Assembly: GCF_001039355.2 (NCBI RefSeq) | Contig: NW_019775722.1 | Coordinates: forward strand, 1-29,574 | DNA from: Lingula anatina | Lineage: Eukaryota; Brachiopoda; Lingulata; Lingulida; Lingulidae | Direction of reading: 5' to 3' | DNA: 29,574 nt | Part shown: positions 12,075 to 24,200 of the stretch, piece after piece | Layout: each line of letters begins with the position of its first letter | Numbering within the stretch: position 1 is the first letter of the stretch | Position numbers and translations under genes: made by a program | Notes under the pieces: model-generated | What the model was told of the DNA's origin: nothing | Seen by the model: the letters and a program-made list of their open reading frames with translations, nothing else | Database searches by the model: none

Positions 12075-12456
12075 TCAGGAAAAAAGGATCAAAGGTTGGT
12101 TAGTCGGAGAAAATCGAATACCGTTTTTTCTTTGAGTAGGAAGTTTAGCAACTGAACTGGTCTGTTCTATATTATATTGGAATGCGCTCTGTGCTGGCTG
12201 TAAGAAAACAAGAAACCGAGGAAACTGTTGGACAAGCTGACACAGGTCTTGTTGAGGAACCAGTTGATCGTAACCATCAAGATACATCAACATACAAGTC
12301 AGTTCCTCAAGGTCACAAGTGCTCGAGTTCTGTATTGAAATTATCTTTGGGATAACAGGATTACTCCGACATTCTATCAATGCACACCCTAAATGGGACA
12401 CTAGCCTTTCATCAAGTATTGGAGATAATTCGACAAACGTACAATTGACTGCTAAA
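12075..12456 (-). other. Unassigned minus-strand open frame, possible exon or decayed retroelement
   Basis: The minus strand is open for over 120 codons, ending in TGA at 12075. There is no upstream ATG; the frame can be extended back to an acceptor-like TTCCTTTTAG near 12457. Readable stretches include HLGCALIECRSNPVIPKI, EELTCMLMYLDGYDQL and LCQLVQQFPRFLVFL. I do not recognise the family. The spacing of the IPK..S.QNSS segment is loosely like the region after the protease in Ty3/Gypsy polyproteins, but this is too weak to name. It could also be chance. Confidence 0.25.
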
Positions 12457-12814
12457 AGGAACCCTGTTGGAAAAATCCAATAAAAATACTGTTACAAAAA
12501 ATACAGTCTTGCTAAAACGATGGCATATTCCGACAATTTTAAAAACACATCCGCTGTGACAGAAAAAACACACTATTCAATCAGACTATAAGTGTTTTAT
12601 TTTTAATTCATCTTCTAAATTTAAGTAACTGTATTTTTTGTAAAAATATAGAAGTATGAGTATTTCACACCGTTTTTGTTCTGTTTTATGTTTGACCATG
12701 AAACATATACACACTGTATATGGCCTCAAACTCTGAAATTCCTATACTCTTCACCTCATAATTCCTGGCCAGCTGTGGGTATGTTCAACTGGCATACATG
12801 TATTAGATATTATA

Positions 12815-13644
12815 CAGACTTGACATTTAATATGGAATATTTTTTTCGAAATAATTTTTTATCAGTTTATTCCTATTTTGCTGACTGATAAATGAAAATA
12901 AGGATTAAAATCGTGTTTTAATAACTTAAAATTATCTCTTTGATGTGATTGTGACATCAGTTCATTAATGGAATTCGCCAGAGAAGCAAACAAAAACACA
13001 TTGCCTATTCTATGTCATACGACTCCCATTAAAATATATATTTTGGATCTCCATATTTTCCAAATTATTGTCTGTAAAAGGGTAATACGCTCCACAAAAG
13101 ACCCTCATGTCAGTTGCTAGTCACAGTAATGGTCGTTGTTACTCCTGGCCTCTTCGTGGCTGTTGCCTCTGTGTAGGTACATCAGGCTGGGCATTACTCT
13201 ATAAAACTGTGGGGACCGTTCCGTTTGGCGCTATGATCTGTCTGGTTATGTCTGTCTTTTTCGCGCCATTCTGCCTTAGATTAACAAATTTGTAAGCACT
13301 ACTTGACTCATCGTACGCACTGCAAAACTGACGGCTTGCATGCAAAATTTCGAATTCTTCTATGCAATAGTTGCCGAAAAATGGATACTTTTTTGACAGA
13401 ACCAAGCTTTGCCTAAGCCAAGCTTTGATCAGCCCAAAGGAACACTACCCAATTAAATCACTGCAAATTACATAATGTAGCAGCGCAACAGGCATGAAAG
13501 TCAGTTAATTGGTAGTGACACACCTGACTGCACACTTTTACATTCACAAATCTTATATGAGATAGGAGTTTTTTGAAAAAAGAACGTATTTTTACCTAGG
13601 TATACCTTCGAAACTGAAATATTCCATATTAAATGTCAAGTCTG
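12815..13644. mobile_element. Tc1/mariner-like MITE, copy A (830 bp)
   Basis: The ends CAGACTTGACATTTAATATG (left) and their reverse complement (right, 13622-13644) form terminal repeats of about 25-40 bases. TA flanks both sides (12813-12814 and 13645-13646), the Tc1/mariner target signature. No transposase is present, so it is non-autonomous. A diverged second copy lies at 21775-23328. Confidence 0.8.
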
Positions 13645-13805
13645 TATTTAACGGTGATTTACGAGGATCCAAAGTCTCACTGCTGTACTTACTTCCACGC
13701 ACAGTGACTTTAATCACTGTCGCCTTAACCGTACTTCACGCGATTTTGGTCCCATTTAAGTTTGATATTGGCACACAAATGATCTTGACCTCTGATGATT
13801 AACAA

Positions 13806-14030
13806 ACTATATATATCATCATCATCATTAATGCTCTTCGTCCCGTGTGGGACATAAGGCCACAGTCACTTCTTTCCATTTGGCACTGTCTCTGGCTACG
13901 TGCTGGGCCTGTCCCCATGTAAGGTCCCCCTCCCTCAGCTCTACCATCACTGTTCGGCGCCAGGTGGTCTTGGGCCTTCCTCTCTTTCTTTCTCCAGGTG
14001 GTGTCCATCTCAAAGCTACCTTTGTCCTTT
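13806..14030 (-). mobile_element. 3' end of an RTE-type LINE retrotransposon
   Basis: The minus strand, from about 14020 to the TAA at 13828, encodes the C-terminus typical of endonuclease/reverse-transcriptase LINEs: WTPPGERKRGRPKTTWRRT, then LTWGQAQHVARDSAKWK and ALCP. After the stop comes a short (TGA/ATG)n and AT tail, like the simple-repeat 3' ends of RTE elements. About 60 codons remain open without a frameshift, so the fragment is 5'-truncated but fairly young. The reverse-transcriptase core is missing. Confidence 0.85.
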
Positions 14031-16408
14031 ATTTCATTAACATATTGATATTGTAACCCTCTATTATATCCAGATACCGAAAATAAATGTTTTCCTGCAT
14101 CTAATTATTCAATAATGCATCTATCTTTGTGCTGATTTAAAACAATTGAAAAACTCAAAAAATAAAATATCGGCGTTTATACATGTATTTCTCGTTGCAA
14201 TGTATATGCATAGGCAACTCAAAATTTTAATCGTCAATTTAACACCTTTCTATCTTGAGGTTAGATAGCAATCGGGTCGTAACTTCATCCCTGGAAAAGA
14301 TTTTATCATGATAATATTGGCAAAGTTGATCACAAGTGTATTAGCTACAATCCCATGCCGTCATTTTGGTTTAAATGTTTTTGTTATGGAGTTATGAGCT
14401 CTTAATTACAGATTTCCATTAAACAAAGGCACTATTTTGTTTTATCAACAATAAAATCTGAACCAAGACTTTTAAGAAAAATTGCTGGCAGGATTAAATA
14501 GTGTCCTTAAATCGGCGTTTAAACGGTGATCGTGGGTGCTCAGGTACAAGAGAAATTTGAGAAACCAATTTTTTAGTTTTAACTCCAAAATCGCAATTAT
14601 GAAGTCACCCGCATGTATGAGTACGTATTGACCTTTAATGACTTACAAACTATTTTAAATGAAAGACATACCTCTTTTTCATCAAAAATGATACCTCTCA
14701 CAAGTTTGTTGTTGATATGCCCATTTAAATATCCTCCCTTATGCATTGGCGGTCATTTTGGATTTTGGCACTTGCCAGGGTGGATTCCAGTGGGAAGTTA
14801 TCTGGCTTAGATTTAGTTGAGAAACCTGTGTTTACTTTTTTCCAACTTCAATGGGAAAAAGCGTTGCTTTACTGGTCTATATATACTATAGCAAAATCTA
14901 TGGGAAGAAGACCAGACCAGACTGCTAACAAAATCGACAAAAATAAAAAAAAGCCGACCATGACAATTGTTAGGAAAACTGCCTAAAGGAATAGAAATTG
15001 CGGAAAGTCGATCATCAAAATTCCGAAGTGATTTAATAAAAGAAAGTCATTTTAGTTATTCAGGTTCATTGTACTCTGATGATGGTGCTTCTCACTAATA
15101 AGTTAACTCGGACAGGCTTTAAAAATATTCACTTCATATATTATTTGCGCGGCTCTCTCCCTTCTCCATCACATCACTTTTGTACCATAGCTTAATAACA
15201 TTTAAATTACCTTTCAAAATTAAACTTCCCTATCTGTTTTTTCTATCTATAACAGGTATGCGTAACATGCAACCTGCCATGACACCACATTTGAATATAT
15301 TAAAACTATTGAAATGAGCGGCCTCTTCGGCGAAACCGAGCGCAGAAGAGTTGATGCTTTTGTTGTGGGATCTGGAAGGTGTTGCACTCCCGTGAGAAAG
15401 TATATCCCAAGCTGGAGAAAAGAGTGGGTGTTTATTCAAATTATGCATTACAACCAAAAGACAAATATATATATATTGAAAACCAGTTACACTGCAAGTT
15501 TAAGTGAAACAAGCACAAGTCTCTCGTTAATTCAAGTTCTGGTAGTGTTATTGTGAGTGCATCTTTAGAATTCATAATACTAGTTTCTCAGACCTAATGG
15601 CCAAGTAGCATGATGCAGCGTTACCCAGTACTCTGAACTCGCCTGTGTCAAATAATAAAGTCACTTTTAATGCTACTGAAATGACGATAATATGACTAAA
15701 TAAGATTTAATGACTATGACTGATTGTGACCAACTATGACCGAATGAGAAAGAGACTGACTGAGACGAAAGAAGAAAATATATATGACTAAACGCAAGGG
15801 GTGGTCTACTCTCAGTGGTAGCTAGGTGAGCCTTAATATTATGTCCTTCCTTGCATGTGAAGACAGGAATAACATCAATAATACATCAAGTTCATGACAA
15901 GAATAGACTCATAGCTGTTTAGCTGACTAAAATTTTGAAGTTGATCAATAAGTTTTTCGTCCGGGACAAGTTTCACATCTGTCGGGTCACCCAAGTCATC
16001 GCGTTAGAATACTAAGTTAAGTGACTTTGCTTTTTAAATTTTAAAAACACAGTGCTATTTTAGGAGTTGTTTTACCCAAAATTTACCATAAAAACAGCTA
16101 TGATAATACCATCGCCTGACAGTGGACCAGAGGCGAAATCTATTACTTGAACAGTCAAAAAATGATCAACTTGATTTTATTTGCATTATTAGATATTAGA
16201 CTTGATAGCCGCCAGATGAAAGACCTCAATGACTAAGATTATAAAGAATACCCCGACACACATAATGGGCTCAGAAGTAAATGACTTTGTAATTGAGGGT
16301 GACACGCCATGGCTGCCCGGCCAGCTCAGAAACATCATCCCTTTGACGACAGTTGACACAATTCTCCCGTGCCAAAAAGAATTCGATATTTTATTCGCGT
16401 TAGGTCAG
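14031..16408. other. Intergenic, no gene recognised
   Basis: Only short open frames are seen, without motifs. About 14230-14810 has the look of a dispersed repeat (GGCGGTCATTTTGGATTTTG near 14750), but its ends could not be set. A stretch near 15690-15780 is a degenerate GACTATGACTGA-type simple repeat. Confidence 0.5.
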
Positions 16409-16526
16409 TGTATAGAAACCTAGTTACTAAGTTAGTTAGTTGTTTTGCTAATTAGTTGTTTTGCTAATTGTATAGAAACCTAGTTACCTAGTTACTAAGT
16501 TAGTTAGTTGTTTTGCTAATTAGTTG
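16409..16526. repeat. Tandem duplication, 60-bp unit
   Basis: TGTATAGAAACCTAGTTAC starts at 16409 and again at 16469. The units share CTAAGTTAGTTAGTTG and TTTTGCTAATTAGTTG blocks, with small internal TAGTTAC and GTTTTGCTAATTA repeats. Confidence 0.85.
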
Positions 16527-16606
16527 GCTTACACTTTGTCTTTTATTCCCAAGAATTATAGGCAAATAATGTTCTGAACAATTATCATAGCAAACTAATC
16601 ATAATA

Positions 16607-16865
16607 CACACACTGGATAATAGAAGTGTCACCCCTACTGAACCAATACTTTGGGGGAGATAAATGACTGTGGAATGCTCCTGGTATCATTTATTAACAT
16701 CAAATTTCACAAAATTGACCAACAATACAATTCCATGGTACAACGGTTTTATACTCATTAGTCACATTATAAGTAGACCAAGCATTATACATGTAACTAC
16801 TCAAGATCTACCAACTTTGATTACTCTGATTCAGGGGGTGACACTTCTATTGTCCATTGTGTGTA
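16607..16865. mobile_element. Short MITE-like inverted-repeat element
   Basis: The left end ACACACACTGGATAATAGAA continues GTGTCACCCC. The right end, read on the other strand, is ACACACAATGGACAATAGAA continuing GTGTCACCCC. The arms pair over about 40 bases with few mismatches and enclose about 170 bases without an ORF. The target duplication is unclear because the flanks are CA-rich. Confidence 0.6.
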
Positions 16866-16885
16866 CATATACAGCATACTGGCGA

Positions 16886-16953
16886 CATTCTGTATAGGTA
16901 AAAGAAAACAATGGAAGCCATTCTGTTTAGGTAAAAGAATACAATGGAATACA
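16886..16953. repeat. Two-copy tandem repeat, 33-bp unit
   Basis: CATTCTGTATAGGTAAAAGA at 16886 is repeated as CATTCTGTTTAGGTAAAAGA at 16919, each followed by AACAATGGA or TACAATGGA. Confidence 0.8.
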
Positions 16954-17478
16954 ATGTTACGTACTACGGTGGTACATGTAGACATGTCGCCCAGTAGAAT
17001 CAGCACGCATTTGTAATATGCAAAATATTCTTAATTTTAGAATATCAAAACATGGTGCAAAACTCTCCATGGAACGGATTCTGACCGCATTTTCCATAGT
17101 TTTCCCCTTTATCTGCAATGTAAATTTGACCTCACTTGAAATTCAAAAGATGGAACAGAACTGCGTTTTCATGACATTTTCCATGTTGCTGGTCTTATCA
17201 AAAATTAATTGTTGTGATCTTGAATTTTGATGATGTAGGCCTACGACATGGCGCATATAAATCAAACAATGTGGTTATCGGTGACATAATTTGCTCAATT
17301 TTGAAACGAAACGCCCCCTTTTTTCCGTTTATGTGACATGGTTGATATTAACAGTTTAAAAGCACATCAGCATGTCAAAATTCAGATTTCAGTGAAGTAA
17401 TGAAGGTGATCCGAGGTTAATATATTAAAAAGATGGAAAATTTTGCGGCGAACTCCGTGATAAATGTAAACGAAAAAC

Positions 17479-17522
17479 ACCTTAAAACGTGTCTGTTAAC
17501 GACAAAGACCTTAAAACGTGTC
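17479..17522 (+). promoter_or_regulatory. Direct repeat upstream of peroxidase 2
   Basis: ACCTTAAAACGTGTC occurs exactly at 17479-17493 and again at 17508-17522, 29 bases apart, 129-172 bases before the start codon. Two identical 15-mers with near three-helical-turn spacing in a likely promoter suggest paired factor sites. No factor is identified. Confidence 0.4.
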
Positions 17523-17650
17523 CTCCAGCGCGACCTAAGCTTAAGGTAATTTCTTTTCTCACACTAATGTTGCATCACAAGCGACTGTGTGAGCCATTTG
17601 AGCTGCGATCTTCACACGAGGAGATTACTTGTGCCAGGGACTGCGGTACG

Positions 17651-17723
17651 ATGGGATTCTGGCAGGCGGCGTCGTGGTGTGTACTGCTGGTGATAATTCA
17701 GGGTAAATTTCTGCAGACCATCA

Positions 17724-17765
<42 letters not shown>

Positions 17766-18682
17766 CTCTCCTTCTCTTATTTTTTTTCTTTTGTTTGTTA
17801 TAATTGTTTATGGTTTATTTTAGGAGGGGATGCTCTAAGTAGAAAATACATGCATTCTATAGATAAGACGTAATAGAATCAAGGCGTTGACTGTCATTTG
17901 ATTATCTCTAGGAGATATACTGCGCCCGTTGAAACAGTTTAGATAGCTTAGATCAAGGGTCAACCATGGGCATGAACTTACATGGAATTGAGAATATGAT
18001 GTGATGTGCATCTTTATTATCAAAACCTGACCTATGACCTATAACTGGTTTAAGTTACGTAAGGTCCAATTTTGGTCAGAGGTTTAGTATTAAGCAAAAA
18101 ATTGAATTACTTTACCCACAGTTTACTCACATCAGTTATATTTTACACGGAAGAGGGACTAAGTTTAAATTTATTAAAAAACACTGGCCTCTCAAAGAAA
18201 CATTGCACATGGGCAATATTGGCTTAGTTTAGCGGTCTACAGGTCGTTTACTTTTATAAACTGTAGAACTAGCTGAGCTGGGAAGGGAGAAAAATGTGCG
18301 GCAAAGGGCACTTTAATGTAGAAATCAAAGTAATCTATATTTCGAATGATTCAGCAAACAAAGAGAAAGGTTATGTCTTTTCCCTTATCATTACCAAGAT
18401 ATTATATATAGAAAAAACAAATATAAGTCTTACAACATAAAAATGAAAATTGTTATGCTGATTATTGAATAATGTTTATTAATGGTTGACTTGATACACT
18501 GTATAACTGAAAAGCAAGCAAATGTTTACATCAAATAAGTGAGGGCAAATACGCCGTTATCGTGATGCGTGTGTAGCGAGATAAAAAAATTGGTTGAAAT
18601 GTTTTCATAAAAAGCAATGCGTTAAATAGTGTCATGTTATTAAATTCTAGCTGTGTGTGTGTGTGTGTGTATGAGAGAGAGA

Positions 18683-18723
<41 letters not shown>

Positions 18724-21201
18724 ACAGTAATATTGTCGTAACGGTTCCAAGATACAAATGAGGAGTATGTCGAAGGAAAAACAAAGAAGTCATACCATTG
18801 TCACAGAAATTGTGGTGAAAAGCCGGGTAGGGATAACAGTAAATTATACTATAAGTATTTAAAATTACAATTTGCAAATGTCTTACAAGGATAATAGATT
18901 AATTCTAACCTCCTCGGCCGGCAACTTTTTAGTATTTATTACTATGGAATTCTTTTAATGACAGGACCCTCTTATAAATGTCAGGTAGGTCGACCCGCAT
19001 CCCCCCCCCCCCCCCCGTCCCTATTCATGGGTGGCTGGTGACTGCTGATGTTGATTGCCTCTCGTATTGCCTTCCGTGGGATGTTGATTGACTCGGATTC
19101 AAGGAGCTGGTATTGCCTACAGTCACTGATTTCTTGTGTTCATTAGCCCTGGTCTTTAAAGGCATATTTTCAGCTTGTGCTAAATAATTATCATGTATGA
19201 TTCAACAAGTTATATTACGTTTTTGCTGATTTGACTGGTTGAAAGTCTTCCTTGTATTATATATTTTTTATCTCAATATTATAGCTATTTATTCAGGCCT
19301 ACCCAACTACCAGACTTGGCACATAAGGATCCTGAATTAACCGGTATATCGGACCACACCACCCGTTTTCAAGGTGTGTGTCAGATCGCATTTCGGAGTA
19401 TCAGTCAAAACACCGACAGGATGAGCCCACGCTCGGCTGTCACCTTGACTGGATAGTAAACGATTGTCGTAAAATCGCTATGTAATTTAAAAATCGGGTG
19501 CACAAATTTGAAAACCACCTAGAACAACCTTAAACTGCCACATTAATCTAATACAATGCAAAAAAGCATTTCAAAAGTGGTTAAAGCATTCAAACCGAAT
19601 GTCGTAATGCCCCCTATACCCCTATAGAGACAATAAAATAGAGTACTCTAAAGTAAGAGTTGTTCATATAGCGATTTATATCATATAGCGATTTAACAAC
19701 AATCGTTTACTATCCAATCAAGGTGACAGCCGAGCGTGGATGAGCCCGCGGTTGTCCTATAAAATTTGTTCTGGGGTATGATACTCCGAAATTCGATCTG
19801 ACACACACCTTGAAAATGGGTAGTGGGGTCCGATACCGGTTAATTCAGGATCCTTATGTGCCGAGTCTGGTAGTTGGGTAGGCCTGTTATTTATCTATTT
19901 ATTTTTTTCATCTTATTTCTGTAATTTACTCTTGTTAAGTCTACTGAAAAATCTAAATGTTTTAGACTGTAAATAGATACCATAATTATTAAATGCCCTG
20001 CTCGGGTTCCGGTCAATTCAAGTTTGTTCTTCACTTTCTATGTATTCCTTTACAAGGACATAATTATTGTGTCCATCTGCGAGCTGAACTGTGTGTATAT
20101 GTGCGCGCGTGTGTTAGCTGTGTGAAAGAGTGCGTGCTTATGTGCATTCATTCAGTTGGAGGCTGGGCAATCGTCTACGCGTTAAGATCATGGCCAGCAA
20201 CAGCCAGATTGAGAACAAGTTTGACAACTGTTGTCGATTGTATCTGTCAGAAGCCTGACTTCAGCTTATTTTGGAAATTGTTCATGTTGGATTTGTCTGG
20301 TTACTTTAGCCACTGATCGAACTTCTTTAATATTTCATATGTATATGTGATTCTATGTATGAGACTGATGGAATATATTATTCCAAAGTAAATAACCTAT
20401 AAATAAGTATATACGTCTTATTTTAAAGATTATTTAAAGTCAATATTAGAAGTGAAGTAACAGAAATGGTTTTACATGCGTTTTTGGGAATCCACGCTCA
20501 GTCGACGCTCGGTTCAAATGTACTTTTACTTTTTTTACTTTAAAATTTGAAGTCTCTCGTTTGCACCCGACTTTTCTGTGGCAAGCTGCTGTACCTATAT
20601 AAAGATGTCTTTCGTTTTATGTCTCGTAAAACCGCCGCAGGACCGCTGCCTTTCTCAGCTTCGTGACACAGTGGGTTGCAGTCGCGTGCTTCAAGCAATA
20701 GATAGGCAAAACGTGATTAAACGGCGGCTTCGTGCCAAATACGAGACAGATGATGATCTTGTCAGAAGTAATAGTGGACTGAAAGAGCATTTGTTATAGT
20801 ATTTCTGTATATAGTACTTTCTGTCTTTTCTGGTGTTTTGTTTCATAAGTGGCGACCACTGTAAATTGTGTCGTTTTTTAAATTTTTTTCACGGGTATTT
20901 TTTTTTAAATTTTACAATACTAAAGTCAAATAGAAACACACACAAATAAATAAAAAACACTGATTTTTGTGTTTGGTGTAAATAATTCCTCCGTATCTAG
21001 CATTTAGTACTAAACAGATAATTTCCTTCTTTCCAGATTTAACCATAGTTGCAGGAAGAAATTACGAAGTGACTTACAAGCTGGAACGAACCTTTGATGT
21101 GTCAGCCGAATATGCCATCGTTAGAAATGCCCTTCAGGACCAAATCGACGCAGAACTTCTCTTTTCCACCAATTACTCAGGTACATGTTCAGCACACATG
21201 G

Positions 21202-21243
<42 letters not shown>

Positions 21244-24200
21244 TTTTCCTGCCCTATTTGTTGTAAAAGATTATACATCTTTGTTTTCCTTTTATTCTTT
21301 TAAATGAAACTAAAAGTACGTTTTTTCTGGCAAGCATGATATGAAACCATTTAAGTTCCAGTCAGTTTAATCCCATCTCTAAAGCCCATTTCTGCAAATT
21401 AAAGTTCCTTTAAAACAGGTAATGTTTATTTATCTATTTTACTTGTCAAATATGTTTCACTAAATACGTTTTTAACATCTTTATCGCGCTCAATACAAAA
21501 ATCAACCTTAAACGCAATGAAAATTACTTCAACCTATGTGTTATTTTCTTTTTTTATCCACGCAAAATCAAGCTTTTCCGAAGTCACTTTCCTAGATAAA
21601 GTGGCAGTTATGTACCATTCACTTTTGAAGTGCTATGGTTGAGCCCAAACTGATGTAAAGGGAAATCGAAGTTGTCTGGATCAAGGAGGGCAATTTAATT
21701 AAGTGACATGTTAACATTAAGTCATGGAAGTATAACTATACTTCCATTATTTAATCAAGTTCAGCGTACATATACAGACTTGACATTTAATATGGAGAAT
21801 TTTTTCGGAATCATTTTTCATCGATTTTTCCTATTTTTCGGATTGATAAATAAAAATAAGGATTAAAATAGTGTTTTAATTACTTTAAATAAACTCCTTG
21901 ATGTCACTGAGACATCAGTTCTTTAATTGAATTCGCCAGCAAACCAAATACATTGCTGATTCTAAGTCATACGACAACCATTAAAAGCGATATTTTGGAT
22001 CTCCATATTTTCCTAATTATCGTCTGTAAAAGAGTTTCACGCCCCACAAAGGACCCTCATGTCAGTGTCTAGTCACGGCAACCGTCGCTGTTGCGACTGA
22101 CCTCATCTGGCTGCCACCGGGGCTCTCAAGCGGTAAGGCATTCCTAGGGGTAGGTCAAAACTTGTCCAATTTGGTTCGGTTTAGTTGTAGGATATGTACA
22201 TGTGGTTCAAATCTGGCGATCTGGATAGCCAAGGTGGCTGCTCTTGGTTCTGCAAGTTATCTGCGATTAAAAGAAAAGTGCTCTGTGTGAACCCGCATTT
22301 TTATTGTGCTATCTAAAATTGTTCCTCATGTGCCCCATATCAAATGGTAGTAAAGTGGTTACCAGATTATTCCTATATTTGATTTTGTTCAGGTTTTTAT
22401 CGATGACTACCGTTGGTGTTTTGGCACCAATGTGATATCCAGTCCAAATATTGATGCTGTCAATGGCCCTATTCAGTCAAGACGCGACACACTCTTTGTC
22501 GAAGGCCTCTTCAGGATGTATGTAAACTATACTTTGACTACTTTAGCACTGCAGGTGAAATCTGACCTCAATAAAGAAATCCACGCGGTTTCAGTGTTCT
22601 ACCCAGAAACAGCCATGGTCCCCAGTTCATTAGAGAGACAGATGACAATGTTTTGCTGTTTACAGTGGCTTCCTCAGAGGTCTTATGGTATTTTAGCCTG
22701 CTAAAACCAGTCTGATGTTCGCTAAGGGCCTTTCAGAACGCGTTCTGGTGGCAATTTGCCCATTATTCTGAACGGAATGGGTGGTCTTTGTTTATTTGCA
22801 GCAATATATCCCTCAGGACAGTGAGTCCTGTATCCTGGTGGTAAGTATTCGATACACTGGGCGTGGCCTCTAAGTAGGTACATCAGTCTGGGCATAACAC
22901 TATAAAACTGTGAGAACCATTCCGTGTGACACAATAATCTGTCGTGCAATGCTTGTCTTTTTCGCGCCATTCTGGACAGATTATCACTGTTGTAACACAC
23001 TGCTTAGCTCATTTTACGCACTTCAAAGCAAACCGTTTGCATGCAAAAATTCAAATTATTCTATGCAGTATTTTCCGCCTTGTGGATACTTTCTGGACAG
23101 AACCAATCTTTGACCAGTCCAAAGGAGCACTACCCAATTAAATCACTGCATATTACGCAATGCAGCAGTGCTACAGCCATGGTAGTCAGTTAATTGGTAG
23201 CGACATACCTGACAGCGCACTTCTCTATTCAAATATCTTATATGAGATTTGAGTTTTTTTAAAAGGAACGCATTTTTACCTTGGCATACCTTTGAAAGTT
23301 TAATATTCCATATTAAAAGCCAAGTCTGTACATACACGTCTGAAAGGCTATAGTCAAAATTGATTTCGTTTGCCATGAGTAGTTAACAAGTGTGGCCAAT
23401 GGGATTGATTGACGGAGGTGTAAGTTTTATCAGCAATTCAAAGTGGCACCGTGCCCTACTGAAAGTGAAGCTCTTCGGCTTAAAGAAGAGGGAGCAATGT
23501 GTCACAACGCCACTGTTTAAAAATAGAGGTTTGGAGTGGCGGTCTGACAATGTTTTTAAGAACATCGGTGGATTGAAATCATGTAAACTTTTTACATCAT
23601 ACTTTACATGGCTATCATCACAGAAACTATGCAGTCCTGATGTTTTACATAAATATTTTATCACTTAGATTCCACAAACTCCCTCGTGTACGGGTTTCGA
23701 GTCATTTCTAGGAAGCTCAAAGGCGGAGACATAAAGACGAAATACATGGACTTCAATGGACAACTCCAAACAGAGTTTTACAGGAGACTTCTACGAATGT
23801 AAATATAATTTCTCTCCTCTTCTGTGAAAGCAGTTATTGATGACTGCAAATAACATAAGTATGTTGTAATTGTTTCTTTTGTCACTATCAATTGATAATG
23901 ATGATAAATGGCAGTTCTTTGTCAGTGTGCACTCCATGCATTTTAAAGAGAACTCATCCTAATTCTCTTGCATATTAAACAACGACAACAGGTATAGATA
24001 AGTATTTGCAATTTCACTTTCTCTATCTACCTATTAATGGTGAAATTTGTATTGTACTGTACAAATACATGTAACTATATTAAAACATTTTATTTAACCT
24101 CAAATGATAACTATTTTACCGACAGTCTGGCCGTCCTTGAATCCCTCTTTTCGTCTGTAGTACATGTAAGTTAACATTGGCCCGGTCACTACCAGGTAAT

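Larger units (their letters stand above)
21775..23328. mobile_element. Tc1/mariner-like MITE, copy B (1554 bp, with internal insertion)
   Basis: Same terminal repeats and TA flanks (21773-21774 and 23329-23330) as copy A. Its two ends align along their length with 12815-13644. About 750 bases, roughly 22112-22864, have no counterpart in copy A. It sits in peroxidase 2 intron 2. Divergence from copy A is clear but the copies align without difficulty. Confidence 0.8.

Noticed and set aside
14741-14986. 81-codon ORF as a gene
   Set aside because: It lies in a probable dispersed repeat (GGCGGTCATTTTGGATT type) and shows no conserved motif.
16409-16526. CRISPR-like or regularly spaced array
   Set aside because: Only two copies, with no spacers, in an animal genome; it is a simple tandem duplication.
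17567-17650. Upstream in-frame ATG as the start of peroxidase 2
   Set aside because: It would put 28 mostly polar residues before the hydrophobic signal peptide; the ATG at 17651 gives a normal secretory N-terminus.
22120-22220. Functional tRNA gene
   Set aside because: A- and B-box-like blocks are present, but no acceptor or anticodon stem pairing is seen; a SINE head is the better reading.
22393-22555. Exon of peroxidase 2 between exons 2 and 3
   Set aside because: Exon 2 ends in phase 1 and this frame needs phase 0 at the acceptor; in the joining phase a stop appears at once. Exon 2 joins 23669 cleanly, and the segment lies inside a mobile-element insertion.
23390-23668. 92-codon plus and 93-codon minus overlapping ORFs
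   Set aside because: They overlap on both strands, carry no motif and sit in an intron directly before exon 3; chance or old repeat is likelier.
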